From positions 3,293,027 to 3,357,026 of the forward strand of contig MU839827.1 of NCBI GenBank assembly GCA_030411725.1: a DNA stretch of 64,000 nt, given 5' to 3'. Of the stretch, positions 43,176-54,961 are shown in pieces. Position 1 is the first letter of the stretch. Each line of letters starts with the position of its first letter. Under the pieces are notes generated by a model, which made no database searches, was not told the origin of the DNA, and saw only the letters and a program-made list of their open reading frames with translations. Source of the DNA: Echria macrotheca. Lineage: Eukaryota > Ascomycota > Sordariomycetes > Sordariales > Schizotheciaceae. The position numbers and the translations under genes are program-made.

Positions 43176-45339
43176 GTTGGTGTCGTGATGCAATGTTGCT
43201 GCTATGTCAAGGATGCAGAAAATGGTCGTCCAAAAGTTGAAGTTGCTGCAGGCTAACTAACTTCTAAGCACGAGACACGCGCGGCTGGGTACACCGATAA
43301 GATAAGAAATCCACTGGAACGGTGCCCCACATTTCCAGAAAAAAATTGGCTATATCAAGCTAGAATCCCAAACCTCTCTTCCTTCTCTTCTCTTTTTCCA
43401 CCACGGACCTGTGCCCAGCGATCCTCTTCCGCTCCGTCGGTTAGGGTCGATTGCTGAGGCAGTTCGGTAACAAAGGAGCCATCTAGTTCACCATGATGTC
43501 AATTTCCAATCGACAGGTCCGAGAGCAACCGAAGTCTGGGGAGCCCCATTCGCCGCAAGGCTTGAGTGGTGGTGAAGCAGATTCTAGGGGGAGTCATATT
43601 CCAAGCCGTTCGCCGAGATCGTCGATCTATGAGGCTGGGGGAAACCATGACCGTTACCACATTTCGTTAGCTGTGATTTCTGCTGTTATTGATTGTTATG
43701 CACAACGAGACCATGTCGATCTTGACGTAAAAACTCAAGTGCGATGTTTGTCTGCCGAGGTCGAACGCAAAACCGTTCCCTTCTCCATCGCCGGTCATTA
43801 GGTGTTTATGCAGAGTCTGGCTGGGCCTATGGTCCTTTCAGCTCACGATGGAGCATGCGGACGATTTTGCCCAGTCAATCCAGCGACGGTGAAGCGTTGT
43901 TATTCTATGGTGTCTCGCAGGCCTTCTTGCCCGTCCCAGACGCCAGGCGCTTCAGTTTGTGTCTGACCTTTTTTTCTTTTTGCTTTCAGCAAGCCGACAT
44001 TTTTTCCCCTCTTGTGTCCGTCATTCTAGAAGATCCATCAACGTCCCTACACGGGAAGCAGTTCATCAGATGTCTACGCCTTGGCAACCGTTGACTGCTT
44101 TTCCGAAAACCGTTGCATCCCGAACGGGGCCAGGGCGTGGTTCGGTCCTTGGGAGGGCAGCAGTCGGTGCTTTTCGGCCTAAAAGAAAGAACATTCGGGT
44201 CCTTGGACCTGCATGAAGAATGGTATTCTCGTCGGTTGATGAGGCCCCAATTTGCCCTGTCATCCTGCATGTGACGGTTGTTCGCATACCCCGCCTTGCC
44301 GGCGCGAGCTGCCCTTCTGGTGATGGTGTCCGTCTCTCCACACGGAACCCCAAGCGCGATCGTGTTGTGTGCCGGCATGCGGGGAGATAGATGCGGAGCC
44401 GAAGACGCCATTTATGCATATCCAGGGCCTTGACGGACCGATTTCAGGTGAGATTCGGACAGTAAACCTCGGGACGCGTTGGCCGAGCAGTCTTCTCGGA
44501 TTCGCAACCGCGGAGGCTACCCCCTGCATGCAGCCCTTCCTCGGCCCCTGACATATGCCGCCGCTGGACAGCTTCATGATGGTAGACGGCAGACGGCAAA
44601 GGGACCTCAGCTTGCTCATCTGGGTAGCGAGGAAAGATAGAGTCAACCCAACTGTAGCCCGGAATGGTCTGGAGGCAATGACGGCAGCTGTGCAATACTT
44701 TGAATGGTCAAGATGGCCCCTCTCTGTGTTTGTTCGCCTCTTCTCCCCCGCATTCTCAATCCGAGAGGACCCAGACACCTGATCTGGTCCAGATCTCTCC
44801 CAGACCTTACCCCACACAACACCAGCAACGAGTAAATTGACGGGTCGGCCATTTCCATGTGCAACGGTCAATAGCGGCGGCTCACCACGCTGTCGCAGCA
44901 GGCGGCAAGAGGTCTCGTGGTGACGTTGTGACGTCGTCGGACGCGGTGGAGGCCTGGCAGCGCGGCAAGACATCGGTGCTTCTCGATCTCGGTTAAACAC
45001 GACCCCCTTGGCGAGTCGATCTAGGTTTCTAGAGCCAGGAATCTGGGATGTTCGGAGGGCTCGGGGAATCTTCTTAGAAGCACCGAGCTGGGTGAGCACC
45101 GACTTGATGTCGGCCCGTCCGCCACCACGATCACACCCAGCGCGGATGAACCCCAGCTGCCGTACGACCCCAGTCCGCGTGGCAGCCCGGGTGTTGACAT
45201 TGGTGCCGAAAGGGGCTTGACCAAGACCATGTTCTTCAGTACAAATATCACCATGGCCGGCGTCGTCGTCAACGGCTTGGAATCACAGCTGCACCCAGCC
45301 AACCTCAGCACCAGCGTTGCCGGCCTCTTCCAACCCGCC
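43176..45339. promoter_or_regulatory. divergent region SNU66 / glucoamylase
   Basis: 2.2 kb. Near SNU66, GATAAGATAAG lies at 43296-43306 and GGTGCCCCAC at about 43321-43330. The remainder is the upstream region of a carbon-regulated type of gene. I saw no convincing gene; a 279-codon minus-strand frame (44260-45099) has no domain and a patchy composition. In-frame ATGs at 45229 and 45253 precede the glucoamylase signal peptide. Confidence 0.55.
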
Positions 45340-47387
45340 ATGTACGCCTTCTCTTCACTGCTGCTCCTCGGAGCCTGCGCTGTCCAGACTGTCTTCGGAC
45401 GCCCGGAAGATCTCCATGCTAGGAGAGGGGCTGAGATCCTCAAGCGGGATGTCGACAGCTTCATCCAGACGCAGACCCTGTACTCATGGGACAGGCTGCT
45501 CTGCAACATCGGTGCCTCTGGTTGTGCTGCTTCAGGGGCTGCCTCCGGTGTAGTTGTTGCCAGTCCTTCCAAGAGCAACCCGGACTGTAAGTTGCCATCC
45601 GGAAATGTTGCAAGATATGATACTGATAGAGGCAGATTGGTATACCTGGACCCGCGACAGCGCTCTGGTGTTCAAGGGCATCGTCGAGGCCTTCACCCAC
45701 AGCTACAACACGACCCTTCAGACACAGATCCAGAACTTCTTTGCTGCCCAGGCCAAGCTCCAGGGCGTTTCGAATCCCTCGGGAAATCTTGCGACTGGCG
45801 CTGGTCTCGGTGAGCCCAAGTTCAATGTCGACCTCAGTCAGTTTACCGGCGATTGGGGCCGGCCGCAGAGAGATGGACCTCCTCTCCGTGCTATTGCCCT
45901 AATGGGCTATGCCCGCTGGCTGCTGAGCAACGGCTACGCCGCCACCGCTCGGGATGTTGTCTGGCCTGTGATCAAGAATGATCTGGCGTACACTGCTCAG
46001 TACTGGAACCAGACCGGTTTCGATCTATGGGAGGAAGTTCAGGGCAGCTCGTTCTTTACCATCACCAGCTCCCATCGTGGTAAGTAGCTCGCAGCCAAGC
46101 CTAGTGCCACAAGTTACTGACTTGGTTTAGCCCTGGTTGAGGGCACCGCTCTTGCTGCCCAGCTCGGAACCACTTGCACTGGGTGTGCCGCTGTCGCCCC
46201 TAATGTCCTGTGCTTTGCGAATCGATTCTGGAACTCCAACTCCAACTACGTTGTCTCCAACAGTAAGTTTTCATCACGACACTGTTCTAATCATGCTGGA
46301 GGCTAACTTTCGCGCAGTCAATGGCGGGAGCTATCGCAACGGACGGGACGCCAACTCTATCTTGGCTTCGATCCACAACTTCGACCCTACCGTAGGCTGC
46401 GATGCCAACACCTTCCAGCCCTGCAGTGATAAGGCTTTGGCCAACCACAAGTCCACTGTCGACTCCTTCCGTTCCATCTACACCGTCAATAACGGCAGGA
46501 CCCAGGGACAAGCCGTCGCCATCGGTCGTTACTCGGAGGATGTCTACTACAACGGCAACCCCTGGTATCTGGCCACCCTCGCTGCTGCCGAGCAGCTTTA
46601 CGACGCCATCATCGTTTGGAAGCAGCAGGGTTCTATTACGGTCAACTCGCTCTCTCTTCCTTTCTTCCGTGACCTCGTTCCCTCGGTCAGCACCGGCACT
46701 TATGGCTCTAGCTCCTCGACTTATACTTCCATCATCAACGCTGTCCAGACCTACGCCGATGGCTTCATGAGCATTGTCGACGCCCGCAAGGGGCCGGGTG
46801 GTGCCCTTCCCGAGCAGTTCGACCGCAACACCGGCGCTCCCATCGCCGCTCCCCACCTGACCTGGTCGTACTCCGCCTTCCTCACCGCCGCCGCCCGCCG
46901 TGCCGGCAAGGTCCCCCCGTCGTGGAGCGCCTCGACCGGCAACACCATCAGCTCGTGCGGCAACCTCGCCGTCGCAGGAACCTACACGTCCGCCACCAAG
47001 ACGACCTTCCCGGCCTCGCTGACGCCCAACCCGTCGGCCACCACGGCTCCGGTTCCCACCCCCACCGGCGGCTGCAGCGATGTCCTTGTTACCTTCAACG
47101 AGAAGGTCACCACGCAATGGGGCCAGACGATCAAGCTCGTGGGTAACCACCCCAGCCTGGGCAGCTGGAACCCTTCCAATGGTATTTTGTTGTCGTCGAG
47201 CGCGTATACCAGCTCGAACCCGCTGTGGAGCACGACCATTGCGCTTCCTGCCGGCGCTTCGATCCAGTACAAGTACGTCAATGTGCAGGAGGACGGCAGC
47301 GTGGTCTGGGAGAAGGACCCGAACCATACCTTTACTGTGCCGGCGACTTGTGATGTGGTTGTGCGGTCGGATAACTGGCAGTCCTGA
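45340..47387 (+). CDS. secreted glucoamylase (GH15 with CBM20)
   Basis: Four exons, 45340-45586, 45636-46079, 46131-46262 and 46318-47387, give 630 codons. The enzyme releases glucose from the non-reducing ends of starch. A signal peptide (MYAFSSLLLLGACAVQTVFG) and an acidic/basic pro-segment ending in KR precede mature sequence starting DVDSFIQTQT. GH15 signatures: CNIGASGC, YWYTWTRDSALV, and the general acid Glu in DLWEEVQGSSF (about 215). The general base Glu is in PEQFDR (about 440), followed by LTWSYSAFLTA. A short Thr/Pro linker (about 500-525) leads to a starch-binding CBM20 (about 528-630: VTFNEKVTTQWGQ, LVGNHPSLGSWNP, YKYVNVQEDGSVVWE). The start was chosen for the signal peptide. A related glaA/gla-1 identity is likely but which paralogue is unknown. 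Confidence 0.95.
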
Positions 47388-47750
47388 GTGATTTTTTCTG
47401 TGCTGGATAGGCATACGAGAAGTTTGCATGAGACATGTTGGATGCTGGGATGAGGGATCCTTCCTTGATGGGCATTAGGGGGTAAGGGAACAAAAAAGGG
47501 GGTGATGCATACACACACGACACGATCAATTTCCTTTTCTCATGTTTATATTCTTCTTTCCTGGATATATATTCAGTGTACATACTTGACAGCATATTCC
47601 GAAATACGGACTATATCACGCATCTTGTTCTAGTTTGTCTGAGCTCTGTTCGTTCATCATCCAAGATACCTAGGCAATGCATGTCTTCCTCTATCCAGTT
47701 ACCACAAACCCAAAAATCCACCCCGACTCCTCGCCCATTTACTTTTACTC
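47388..47750. other. convergent 3' regions
   Basis: A 363-bp gap between glucoamylase and NRK1, which face each other. No gene was seen. Confidence 0.5.
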
Positions 47751-48823
47751 TCAAGCCCCTTCCCCCTTCTTCCCAAGCACAATCCTCTCCAACTCAGCCA
47801 TAACAGTCCCCACAGCCCAATCCAGCGTCTCCCCAAAATCCGGATCAATTTTTTGTCGTTCTTCCCGTCCCATCCCCGCCACCAAAATCCCCTCTCTCTC
47901 CAGAACCGACTGATCCAACACCCCCCTCTCGACATCCCCGCCCTCAAAAAGCCAAGCGTGCGAGGCCGCATAATTAGGCCAGACGATCTTGTCGACATAC
48001 CCGGGCGGATCCTGCCAGAATCCCTCGAGGGTAACATACCCGTCGCGGGCCTCGCGGCGCTGTGTTGCCTTGGAGCGGGATACGCGCAGGAAGAGCTTGA
48101 TGTCCAGCGCGGACATGATATGCCGAAAGGTGGGGGGGTGGTAGAGGAGGAAGCCGTCTAGGAGGCAGATTTTGGGAGGAGAGGAAGAAGAGGAAGAAAA
48201 GATGAGGGAGCCTGGGTTGGGTGGGGATAGCCAGTTGGTGACGCGGGTTTTGGCGGATTGGAGGTGGGTTTCTGTTATGGGAGAGGCGCCGACGGAGTTT
48301 TGGTCTTCTTTTGAGAGGAGGGTTGGCTGTTTTTCGGAGGGGGGTTGTGTGAGTTCTTGTTGTGGTGGTGGTGGTGGTGGTGGTGGTGGTGACGGGGAGA
48401 GAGGAAGTGGTGGAGGAAGAGGAGGGAAGGGGGAGGGGATGTCGTCTGGGTGGGAGGGGATGCTACATGTGCCGTGGTCGCGTCGGTGGGATAGGGTGGG
48501 GGAGCGGAGGATACTGACTGGGAATGTGCCCGTGGTGCGGATGTGGGAGAGGGCGCGTTCCATGTCGGGGATGGAGAGGGCTTCGGCGCAGTCCCAGTCT
48601 ACGAGGCCGTGGCGGATCGGGAGTCTTGTTGTGTCAGAGTTAGCGAGTTGGTGGAGAAGTGAGGGAGGAATTTGGGGGGTTACTGGTCTTCGGGCTTGTA
48701 GAAGTCGTCTTCGTGGAGGATGAAGGTGTTGGGGAATATATCTCGTAGGAGTCGGGCGAGGGTCGTCTTGCCGCTGGATGAGCAGCCGCTGATGCCGACT
48801 ATGATTGCTTTGCGGTCGTCCAT
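47751..48823 (-). CDS. NRK1: nicotinamide riboside kinase with proline-rich insertion
   Basis: Exons 48684-48823 and 47751-48624, with a 59-nt intron, give 337 codons. The enzyme phosphorylates nicotinamide riboside to NMN in NAD salvage. The N-terminal Walker A is GCSSSGKT (residues 13-20), followed by LHEDDFYKPEDQLPIRHGLVDWDCAEA across the splice, and further on CLLDGFLLY and LRVSRSKATQRREARDGYVT then DPPGYVDKIVWPNY, the lid and substrate region. Between residues of the core lies a low-complexity Pro/Ser insertion including nine consecutive Pro, encoded by a GGT/CCA triplet run near 48362-48390. The insertion makes the enzyme about 100 residues longer than the yeast form. It is divergent to PTH2. 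Confidence 0.9.
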
Positions 48824-49311
48824 GGCGGTGGGTTCAAGGTGAGGCTATTTGGAAGTGAGTGATGATTTCCCGGGGACAGCAACTTTTAAAAGTTTTTGAA
48901 GATCAGACATGTCCTATAAAAATTCCATGAGAACAGCGGTGAGAAGATACCCGTGTAAGACGAGGTTAAGTCGTGGTGGTGAGCTCCAGTCACCCCACCT
49001 CTTTCTCGCAGACAAGCACCAGATCCGAGGGGTAAACTTACAGGCGGTACGTACCGTGGGGCAGGTCTCGTTCGCGCCGACGGAACCTGCCGACAAGGCT
49101 GTTTCGACGTGCCGTGGGTGGCTGGAGCCCCTGGAAGTTCTTCCAAGGATTTTTCAGGGCATGTGCGTCATGCCTGTTGCCGCCTGTCAAGTGTCGCTCG
49201 GCGGAGTCCACCAAGGCAAAGACGATCACAGCAGATTCCATTTGAACCACAGGACAAAAAACCTCCACTCGACTCCCACCTTCATTAACCAATTCGATCG
49301 ATTGCTACACG
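48824..49311. promoter_or_regulatory. bidirectional promoter NRK1 / PTH2
   Basis: A 488-bp divergent gap. GTGGGGCA, the complement of the TGCCCCAC word seen at SNU66 and UTP7, lies at about 49056-49063. The last bases before the PTH2 start are CA-rich. Confidence 0.5.
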
Positions 49312-50047
49312 ATGGCCCCCACGGAAGGCATCTCACCCATAGCAGTGGTAACAACCAGCGTCGTCGCCCTCCTCTCGGGCTTCCTGCTCGGCGTCTACTC
49401 GATCCGCGGCTACCTCATCTCGCCCGCCCTCAAGGCCGAGCGCGCCAGCAACTGGAAAGACCCCGTCGAGAGCGACGAGTCCGACATCGACGAGGACGAC
49501 ACCATCCTCGACCACGCGCCCAACTGGTCCAATGGCGAGGAGGCCGACCGCCGCCAGGGCCTGCGCGCTCAGTCTGCGCCAAAAGCTGCCCCTCTCAAAC
49601 CAGGGGAGGAGTGCAAGCTTGTGCTTGTTGTGCGGACTGATTTGGGAATGACCAAGGGTATTTTTTTCACTGCCTGCCTCTACGAGTCGAGATGTGTGTA
49701 AGCTGAACACAGATGATCAAGGCAAAATCGCCGCGCAGTGCGGCCACGCAACCCTCGCCTGCTACAAGACCCTCGTCCGCGCCGCCCAAAAGGACCCCGA
49801 ATCCACAGAAGCCAAGCTCCTCCGCCAGTGGGAGCGGCTCGGCCAGGCCAAGATCGCGGTCCAGATCAAGGGCGAGCAGGAGATGATCGAGCTGATGCGC
49901 AAGGCCCGCAGCCTCGGCGTCACGGCCGAGGTCATCCAGGACGCCGGGCGGACGCAGATCGAGGCCGGGAGCAGGACCGTCCTGGGCGTAGGGCCGGCAC
50001 CCAAGAGCGAGGTTGATAAGATCACCGGGCATCTTAAGCTGTTGTAA
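49312..50047 (+). CDS. PTH2: membrane-anchored peptidyl-tRNA hydrolase 2
   Basis: Exons 49312-49657 and 49722-50047, with a 64-nt intron, give 223 codons. The enzyme cleaves the ester bond of peptidyl-tRNA released from stalled ribosomes; in human and yeast, Pth2 proteins are mitochondrial outer-membrane anchored. Here a hydrophobic N-terminal helix (VVTTSVVALLSGFLLGVYSI, about 12-31) is followed by an acidic linker (SDESDIDEDDT). The catalytic domain covers about 100-223: CKLVLVVRTDLGMTKGK across the splice, then AAQCGHATLACYKT with the catalytic His, and AGRTQIEAGSRTVLGVGPAP near the end. The chain ends on HLKLL, the usual terminus. Confidence 0.94.
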
Positions 50048-50286
50048 AGCACCGGACTGCGGATTTGGAAAAGCAACGGGTCATGAATGGGTTAATGAAA
50101 AAGGGTATATACGCGGATGGAACTGGGAATAACGGTAGAGGTATGTTCTTGATGGCTTAATGGCGGCAGCAGGGCTTACGCCTCAAGATACCATATATGC
50201 ATATAGACACGGCGGGTTAGAATTCATGATCACCAGCTTCCGGCCCCAAAGTTGTCGTGGATCAGGGTATCATTACTTTCCCAGTT
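50048..50286. other. convergent 3' regions PTH2 / UTP7
   Basis: A 239-bp gap between two facing 3' ends; A/T-rich and without features. Confidence 0.5.
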
Positions 50287-52020
50287 CTAATCTTTCCTCG
50301 CAAACCTCGAAAGGGTCGGGCCTAGCTCTGCCTGCTTCTCCTTGTGCTTCTCTTCCCTTCTCTCCTGCTGCTGCTTCAGCATTTCCTCCACCTTGAGCCT
50401 CTTCTCGTCGATAATATTCTTCCTGGCCTGCTTCCTCAAGTACTTCTTCAGGACACCGTTCTTCCCCCTCGCCCTATTCCGTATCTCCTCCGCAATGTCC
50501 ACCGCCGGCTTATCCAGATCCCGGTCCGCCCGCTTCTGCTCGTCCGACCTCAAATCCAGCTTGCCGATGAAGTTGGGGTCCAAGGCAATCATCTCGGGCT
50601 GCAGCTTGTTGAGCAGCGCCTTGACCTCGCCTTCCTGCCGCTGCTTCTTGGTCTCGAGCGGGTTGACCTCGAGGGCGTCAAAGTTGGCTTCGCCGGCACC
50701 GGGGATGATGATGGACGAGAACCCCTCGGTATGACCAATACCAAGAATATCTTCAAAGGGACACCACCGTACCCGCTCAATGGCTTTTCCGTCTCCGCCC
50801 CACGTCATGTACGGACTTTGTACTTTTTCTTGGACAGCCCGGTCCTTGGAAAACAAACCCTTCCAGACGGTCGTCCTTGTGCCCCACCCAACGGCCGTCA
50901 GGCCGGTATCTGATATTGCCACGGATGAGGCGGGAGATCTGGTGAAGTAGTTGTTGACCTCCTTAAACATGCGGATATCCCACACTGCCATCTTGTTGTC
51001 CTGACCAGCGGACACCATGTACCGCCCCTCCCGGTCTACGGCCAGGGATCGTACGGGACCTCTGTGAGCAAGGAGCTTGACCAGAGGCTCGCCAACATTT
51101 GGTGACCAGAGTGAGACTGTGCCGTTCTGGTGACCAACATGTAATACTGCGTTGAAGGGGTTTTGTGTGAGTGAGACGGGGGTGCCGAGTTTGGTGGGTA
51201 GTTCGGCTACGAGCTGGCCGGTTGATGTGTCTTGGTATTTGAGATGTCCATTGATTCCCTGAATTCGTCAGTAATAGTAACGACAGGAGACATAAATGTG
51301 GCCTACCAGCGTTGCCAGAAGAAAATGATATGGCAAAAACTCCATGTGCGACACCTCGACGTGTTTCTTCAAGCAGTGCAGCTCAACACCGTTGGCGTCG
51401 TAGATGTAGACGTACTTCTTCTGAGCCACGGCAAAGTACTGATTGTTGTGAAGCCATCGAGCGTCTCGTATCGTCTCACCCAACTGTAGTTCGCACCCGA
51501 GCTTCCCGTCCCTCCAGTCCATCGTGGCTACATGGCCCTTCCGCCCCGCCAGCAGTAGATCCCGTCCATTTCGAGTGTATTCGCAAACGTACGGCCCCAG
51601 GTTCTCGAGCTTGAGCTCGAATTTCTTCTGAGCCACATCGATGCCGACATCCTTCTCGACATCGTCCTGGCGCACCCTGTAGGTCCGTTCGAGCTCAGTT
51701 TCGGGTTCGATAAATCCGCTGGTGTTCTCGAGGAGGATCTCGGCCTCTTTGGCCTTCAGCGCCGCCGTCTTGTACTTGTTTTCGAGATTGCCGAGGTTCC
51801 GCCGCAGCTTCTTGTCCTTGACGCTCTTGACATCGATTCCGCGCCCGCGACCGTACGCTTTCTGAGCTTGCTTGAGTCGCCGCGCCTGCTCGATCTCGGC
51901 CTTGGATCGGAATTCCGTCCTGGCGCCCTTGATCGCGAGGGCTCTATTCGGCTGCTCTACCCGCGGAAGGGCGGCATCTACCCGCGAGATGGCGGTTTCG
52001 ACTTTCTCCGCGGTCTCCAT
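50287..52020 (-). CDS. UTP7: U3 snoRNP / SSU processome protein Utp7
   Basis: Exons 51307-52020 and 50287-51258, with a 48-nt GTAGGC...CAG intron, give 561 codons. Utp7 (human WDR46, formerly BING4) is a nucleolar WD protein needed for 18S rRNA maturation. The N-terminus is basic and helical (RRLKQAQKAYGRG, KDKKLRRNLGNLENKYK). WD repeats occupy about 145-370 (LAGRKGHVATMDWRDGKL, VAQKKYVYIYDANGVELHCL, NAVLHVGHQNGTVSLWSPN, MVSAGQDNKMAVWDIRMF). The BING4-C-terminal domain follows (about 375-460: VRWCPFEDILGIGHTEGFSS, IIPGAGEANFDALEVNPLE), then a basic helical tail. It shares a 301-bp promoter with TSR1, another small-subunit biogenesis gene. Confidence 0.95.
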
Positions 52021-52321
52021 GTCGTAAACTGATTCTGATCACCACCAAAAGTTCGGTCAATCAAATCGCTGCAGATGTTGAATGCCGTCCAAACTTTTTG
52101 ACAGGTGCCCCACTTTAAAGTTTCCAGACCCCTGCCGATTGGTAACGCGATAAGATAAGATACGCACAAAATCTACAAAAGTGCCCCGCCATCAGGACCC
52201 CTCGATACTTCATCCGTGATACTGTGCGACCAGGGATATTTAATTCGACAAAAACTACTGGGACAAGACTCTCAAGGTGGCTTCTCTTCCCTTCAGATTA
52301 AAAGCAGGCGGAGACGGCAAA
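52021..52321. promoter_or_regulatory. bidirectional promoter UTP7 / TSR1 with PAC-like element
   Basis: GCGATAAGATAAGATACGC spans 52147-52165. It resembles the yeast PAC element of ribosome-biogenesis promoters (GCGATGAGATGAG). Two GTGCCCC words flank it (52105-52112 inside GGTGCCCCAC, and about 52177-52184). The ATGs are 129 bp (UTP7) and 163 bp (TSR1) away. Confidence 0.7.
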
Positions 52322-54843
52322 ATGCCAGCCGCCGTGGCTCCGGCCCACTCGCATCGGCCGACTACCAAGGTTACGCACAAGTCCTTCAAGTCGCGAAAAG
52401 CCACAAAGGGTGCGCTCAGGGACGCCGCAAAAGGTGAGTCACGCCGAAGCTGCTTCCCTTTCTCAGTTAGCGACCGTGGTATAAAATGGATGTTTAGAAT
52501 AGTGCTGACCAGTGTCTAGGCAGGGTTCCCGGCGAAACCTTCCAGCGAAGGACGCGACACCAAGAAGTCATGTCCAAATTCGACCGCCGAAACCAGAACA
52601 AGCAGCGACAGCTGCAGAAGCACAAGGACCACCTCAGGGAGACATCAGTATTCGCTGGCAAGGATGGTGCGCCGCGCCATGTCGCTGTCATTCCTCTGTG
52701 TCCCGACGCCGACGTCGCCGCCGCGATCCGCAGCCTGAACGGGAGTGTCGATATCGAGTCAGAAGTCCACGATGGCCCCTTTCGCGTCTCTATCGATCGA
52801 TTTAAGCAGAAACTTCAATACATTCCGCTCAAGAGGGATCTCACGGCATGTCTGGACGCCGCCCGCGTCGCTGACTTTGTCATCTTGATTCTATCGGCCG
52901 AAGAGGAGGTTGACGAGGTGGGCGAGCTGATCATTCGAAGCGTTGAGAGCCAGGGGTTGTCGACATTGTTCACAGTGGTACAAGGTCTCAACAAAATCGA
53001 AGCCGCGAAGCAAAGGCTTTCGGTCCTCGCATCCCTGAAGTCGTACATTACACATTTCCACCCCGAACAAGAGAAGGTTCACAGCCTCGACAACAGGCAG
53101 GAATGCGCCAATCTTATGCGGTCCCTCTGCAACACTACGCCCAAGGGAATTCGATGGCGGGATGAGCGGAGCTGGATGCTGGTCGAGGATGTTAAGCCGA
53201 GCAGTTCAGAATCTGATGTGACGGTCCTCACCGGAGTTGTAAGAGGCAAGGGGCTGAAGGCGGACCGGTTGGTGCAAATCGGTGACTGGGGTACCTTTCA
53301 GATCGAGAAGATTACCGCTGCGCCTCTTGCGACGAAAAAGAACAACAACTCTATGGCAGTGGATGAGGCGGTTGAGGAGCAAATCTTGGACGTGCCAACT
53401 GATGACCGGGATGACCTCTTCGACCTTGCACCAGAGGTTGCCATGGACGAGGATGAGGATATGGATGCTGCCACCACCATCACGACATCCAAAAAGGGAG
53501 TGTTGCTGGATGACCATCATTACTTCTCGGATGACGACGAGACCCAAGCAACGGCACAGCCAAGGAAACTTCCCAAGGGTACATCAAAATACCAGTCAGC
53601 GTGGTACCTTGATGGCGATGTTTCAGATTCCGGTTCCGACATGGATGATTATGAGATGAGGGATGTGGAGGAGGAGCCAGCGGCACCGGAAGACGGAATG
53701 GAGGGACTCGCGGGGGATGCTCAAACAGAGGCCGGCCCATCTGAGTATCCACAATCGGAAATGTTTGTCGAGCCCAACGAGGACGAAGATGCCATGGGTC
53801 TGGAGATGTACAGGAAAAGCAAGCGGACCGAGGCGGAAGACGACATGGAATTCCCTGACGAGATCGAGCTGCATCCTGGTGCTCTTGCTCGGGAGCGGCT
53901 AGCAAAGTACAGAGGTCTCAAGAGCCTAAGAACAAGTCCTTGGCTGGAGGATGAAGATCGAGCGCACCAGCCAGAGGAGTGGGAACGACTGTTGCGGGTT
54001 TCCAACTACCAGGCTTCTCGGGCTGGAGCGGCCCGGGAGGCGCTTGTTGGCGGTGTGGCCCCGGGAACCCGTGTTCATATCTACATCAAGGGCGTACCGT
54101 CGTCCGTTCAGCAGGCGCACTCCGAGGGCCAGCCCATAACGGTCATTTCTCTCCTGAGGCACGAGCAGAAGCGGACAGCTCTCAACTTCCTCATCAATCT
54201 CAGTTCCGATGCCCCGACTTCGATCAAGTCTAAGGAGGAGCTGATCATTCAGTGTGGTCCCCGTCGGTTCGTCATCAATCCCCTTTTCTCGCAGCCTGGG
54301 AGCACACCGAACGACGTCCACAAGTACTGCCGTTACTTGCACCCGGGACAGTCGGCTGTGGCTACGTTCATGGGCCCCGTTACGTGGGGCGCAGTGCCAG
54401 CCCTGTTCTTCAAGCGCACTGCTCCCGGGACGGTGGACCAGGACGGAGAGCCGGTCATGCTGCCCCTAGTTTTGATCGCGACGGGCACGGCGCTACCAGC
54501 TTCGACGTCGCGGGTGATTGCCAAGCGGGCCATTCTCACCGGTCACCCTTACCACATCCACAAGAAGATTGTGACGATCCGATACATGTTCTTCAACCGG
54601 GAGGACGTCGAGTGGTTCAAGGCGCTGCCGCTGTGGACGAAGCGGGGACGTACTGGGTATGTGAAGGAGGCGTTGGGCACCCACGGGTACTTCAAGGCCA
54701 CGTTTGACGGTCGGATCAACCCGCAGGATTCCATCGGAGTCAGCCTATACAAGAGAGTGTGGCCTCGACCAGCGAGAGCGTTGGATGGGCCACTGTTTGC
54801 GCCCGCATCTGGGGATGATGCAATGGATGCTGAGGTTTTATAG
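52322..54843 (+). CDS. TSR1: 40S pre-ribosome factor Tsr1
   Basis: Exons 52322-52433 and 52520-54843, with an 86-nt intron, give 811 codons. Tsr1 is a Bms1-related GTPase-like protein, lacking GTP-binding residues, that sits on late pre-40S particles. The N-terminus is basic (TTKVTHKSFKSRKATKGALR). The degenerate G-domain covers about 85-240 (RHVAVIPLCPDADVAAAI, ARVADFVILILSAEEEVDEVGE). An AARP2CN-type domain follows (about 245-310), then an acidic region, then the C-terminal RIBIOP_C domain (about 490-790): SLRTSPWLEDE, LINLSSDAPTSIKSKEELI, CGPRRFVINPLFSQPG, ATFMGPVTWGAVPALFF, GHPYHIHKKIVTIRYMFFNREDVEWFK (as two pieces), and GYVKEALGTHGYFKATFDG. It matches the family along the whole length. 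Confidence 0.95.
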
Positions 54844-54961
54844 AGAGGTAGACATTGCACGACGGCTCTCACGAATAAGGGACAGCTTAGAAATGGTAAT
54901 GACCTGGCGTTTGTGTTGCAATTACAGATACATCTCGTGAATTTTATACATGTTCCGTCGG
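54844..54961. other. convergent 3' gap TSR1 / UREG
   Basis: Only 118 bp separate the two facing stop codons, so their 3' UTRs probably overlap. Confidence 0.55.

Noticed and set aside
44260..45099. 279-codon minus-strand frame upstream of glucoamylase
   Set aside because: No domain, no leader and irregular composition; treated as chance in a 2.2 kb promoter region.
46287..47429. 380-codon minus-strand frame opposite glucoamylase
   Set aside because: The composition is the complement of the GH15/CBM20 code; no domain.
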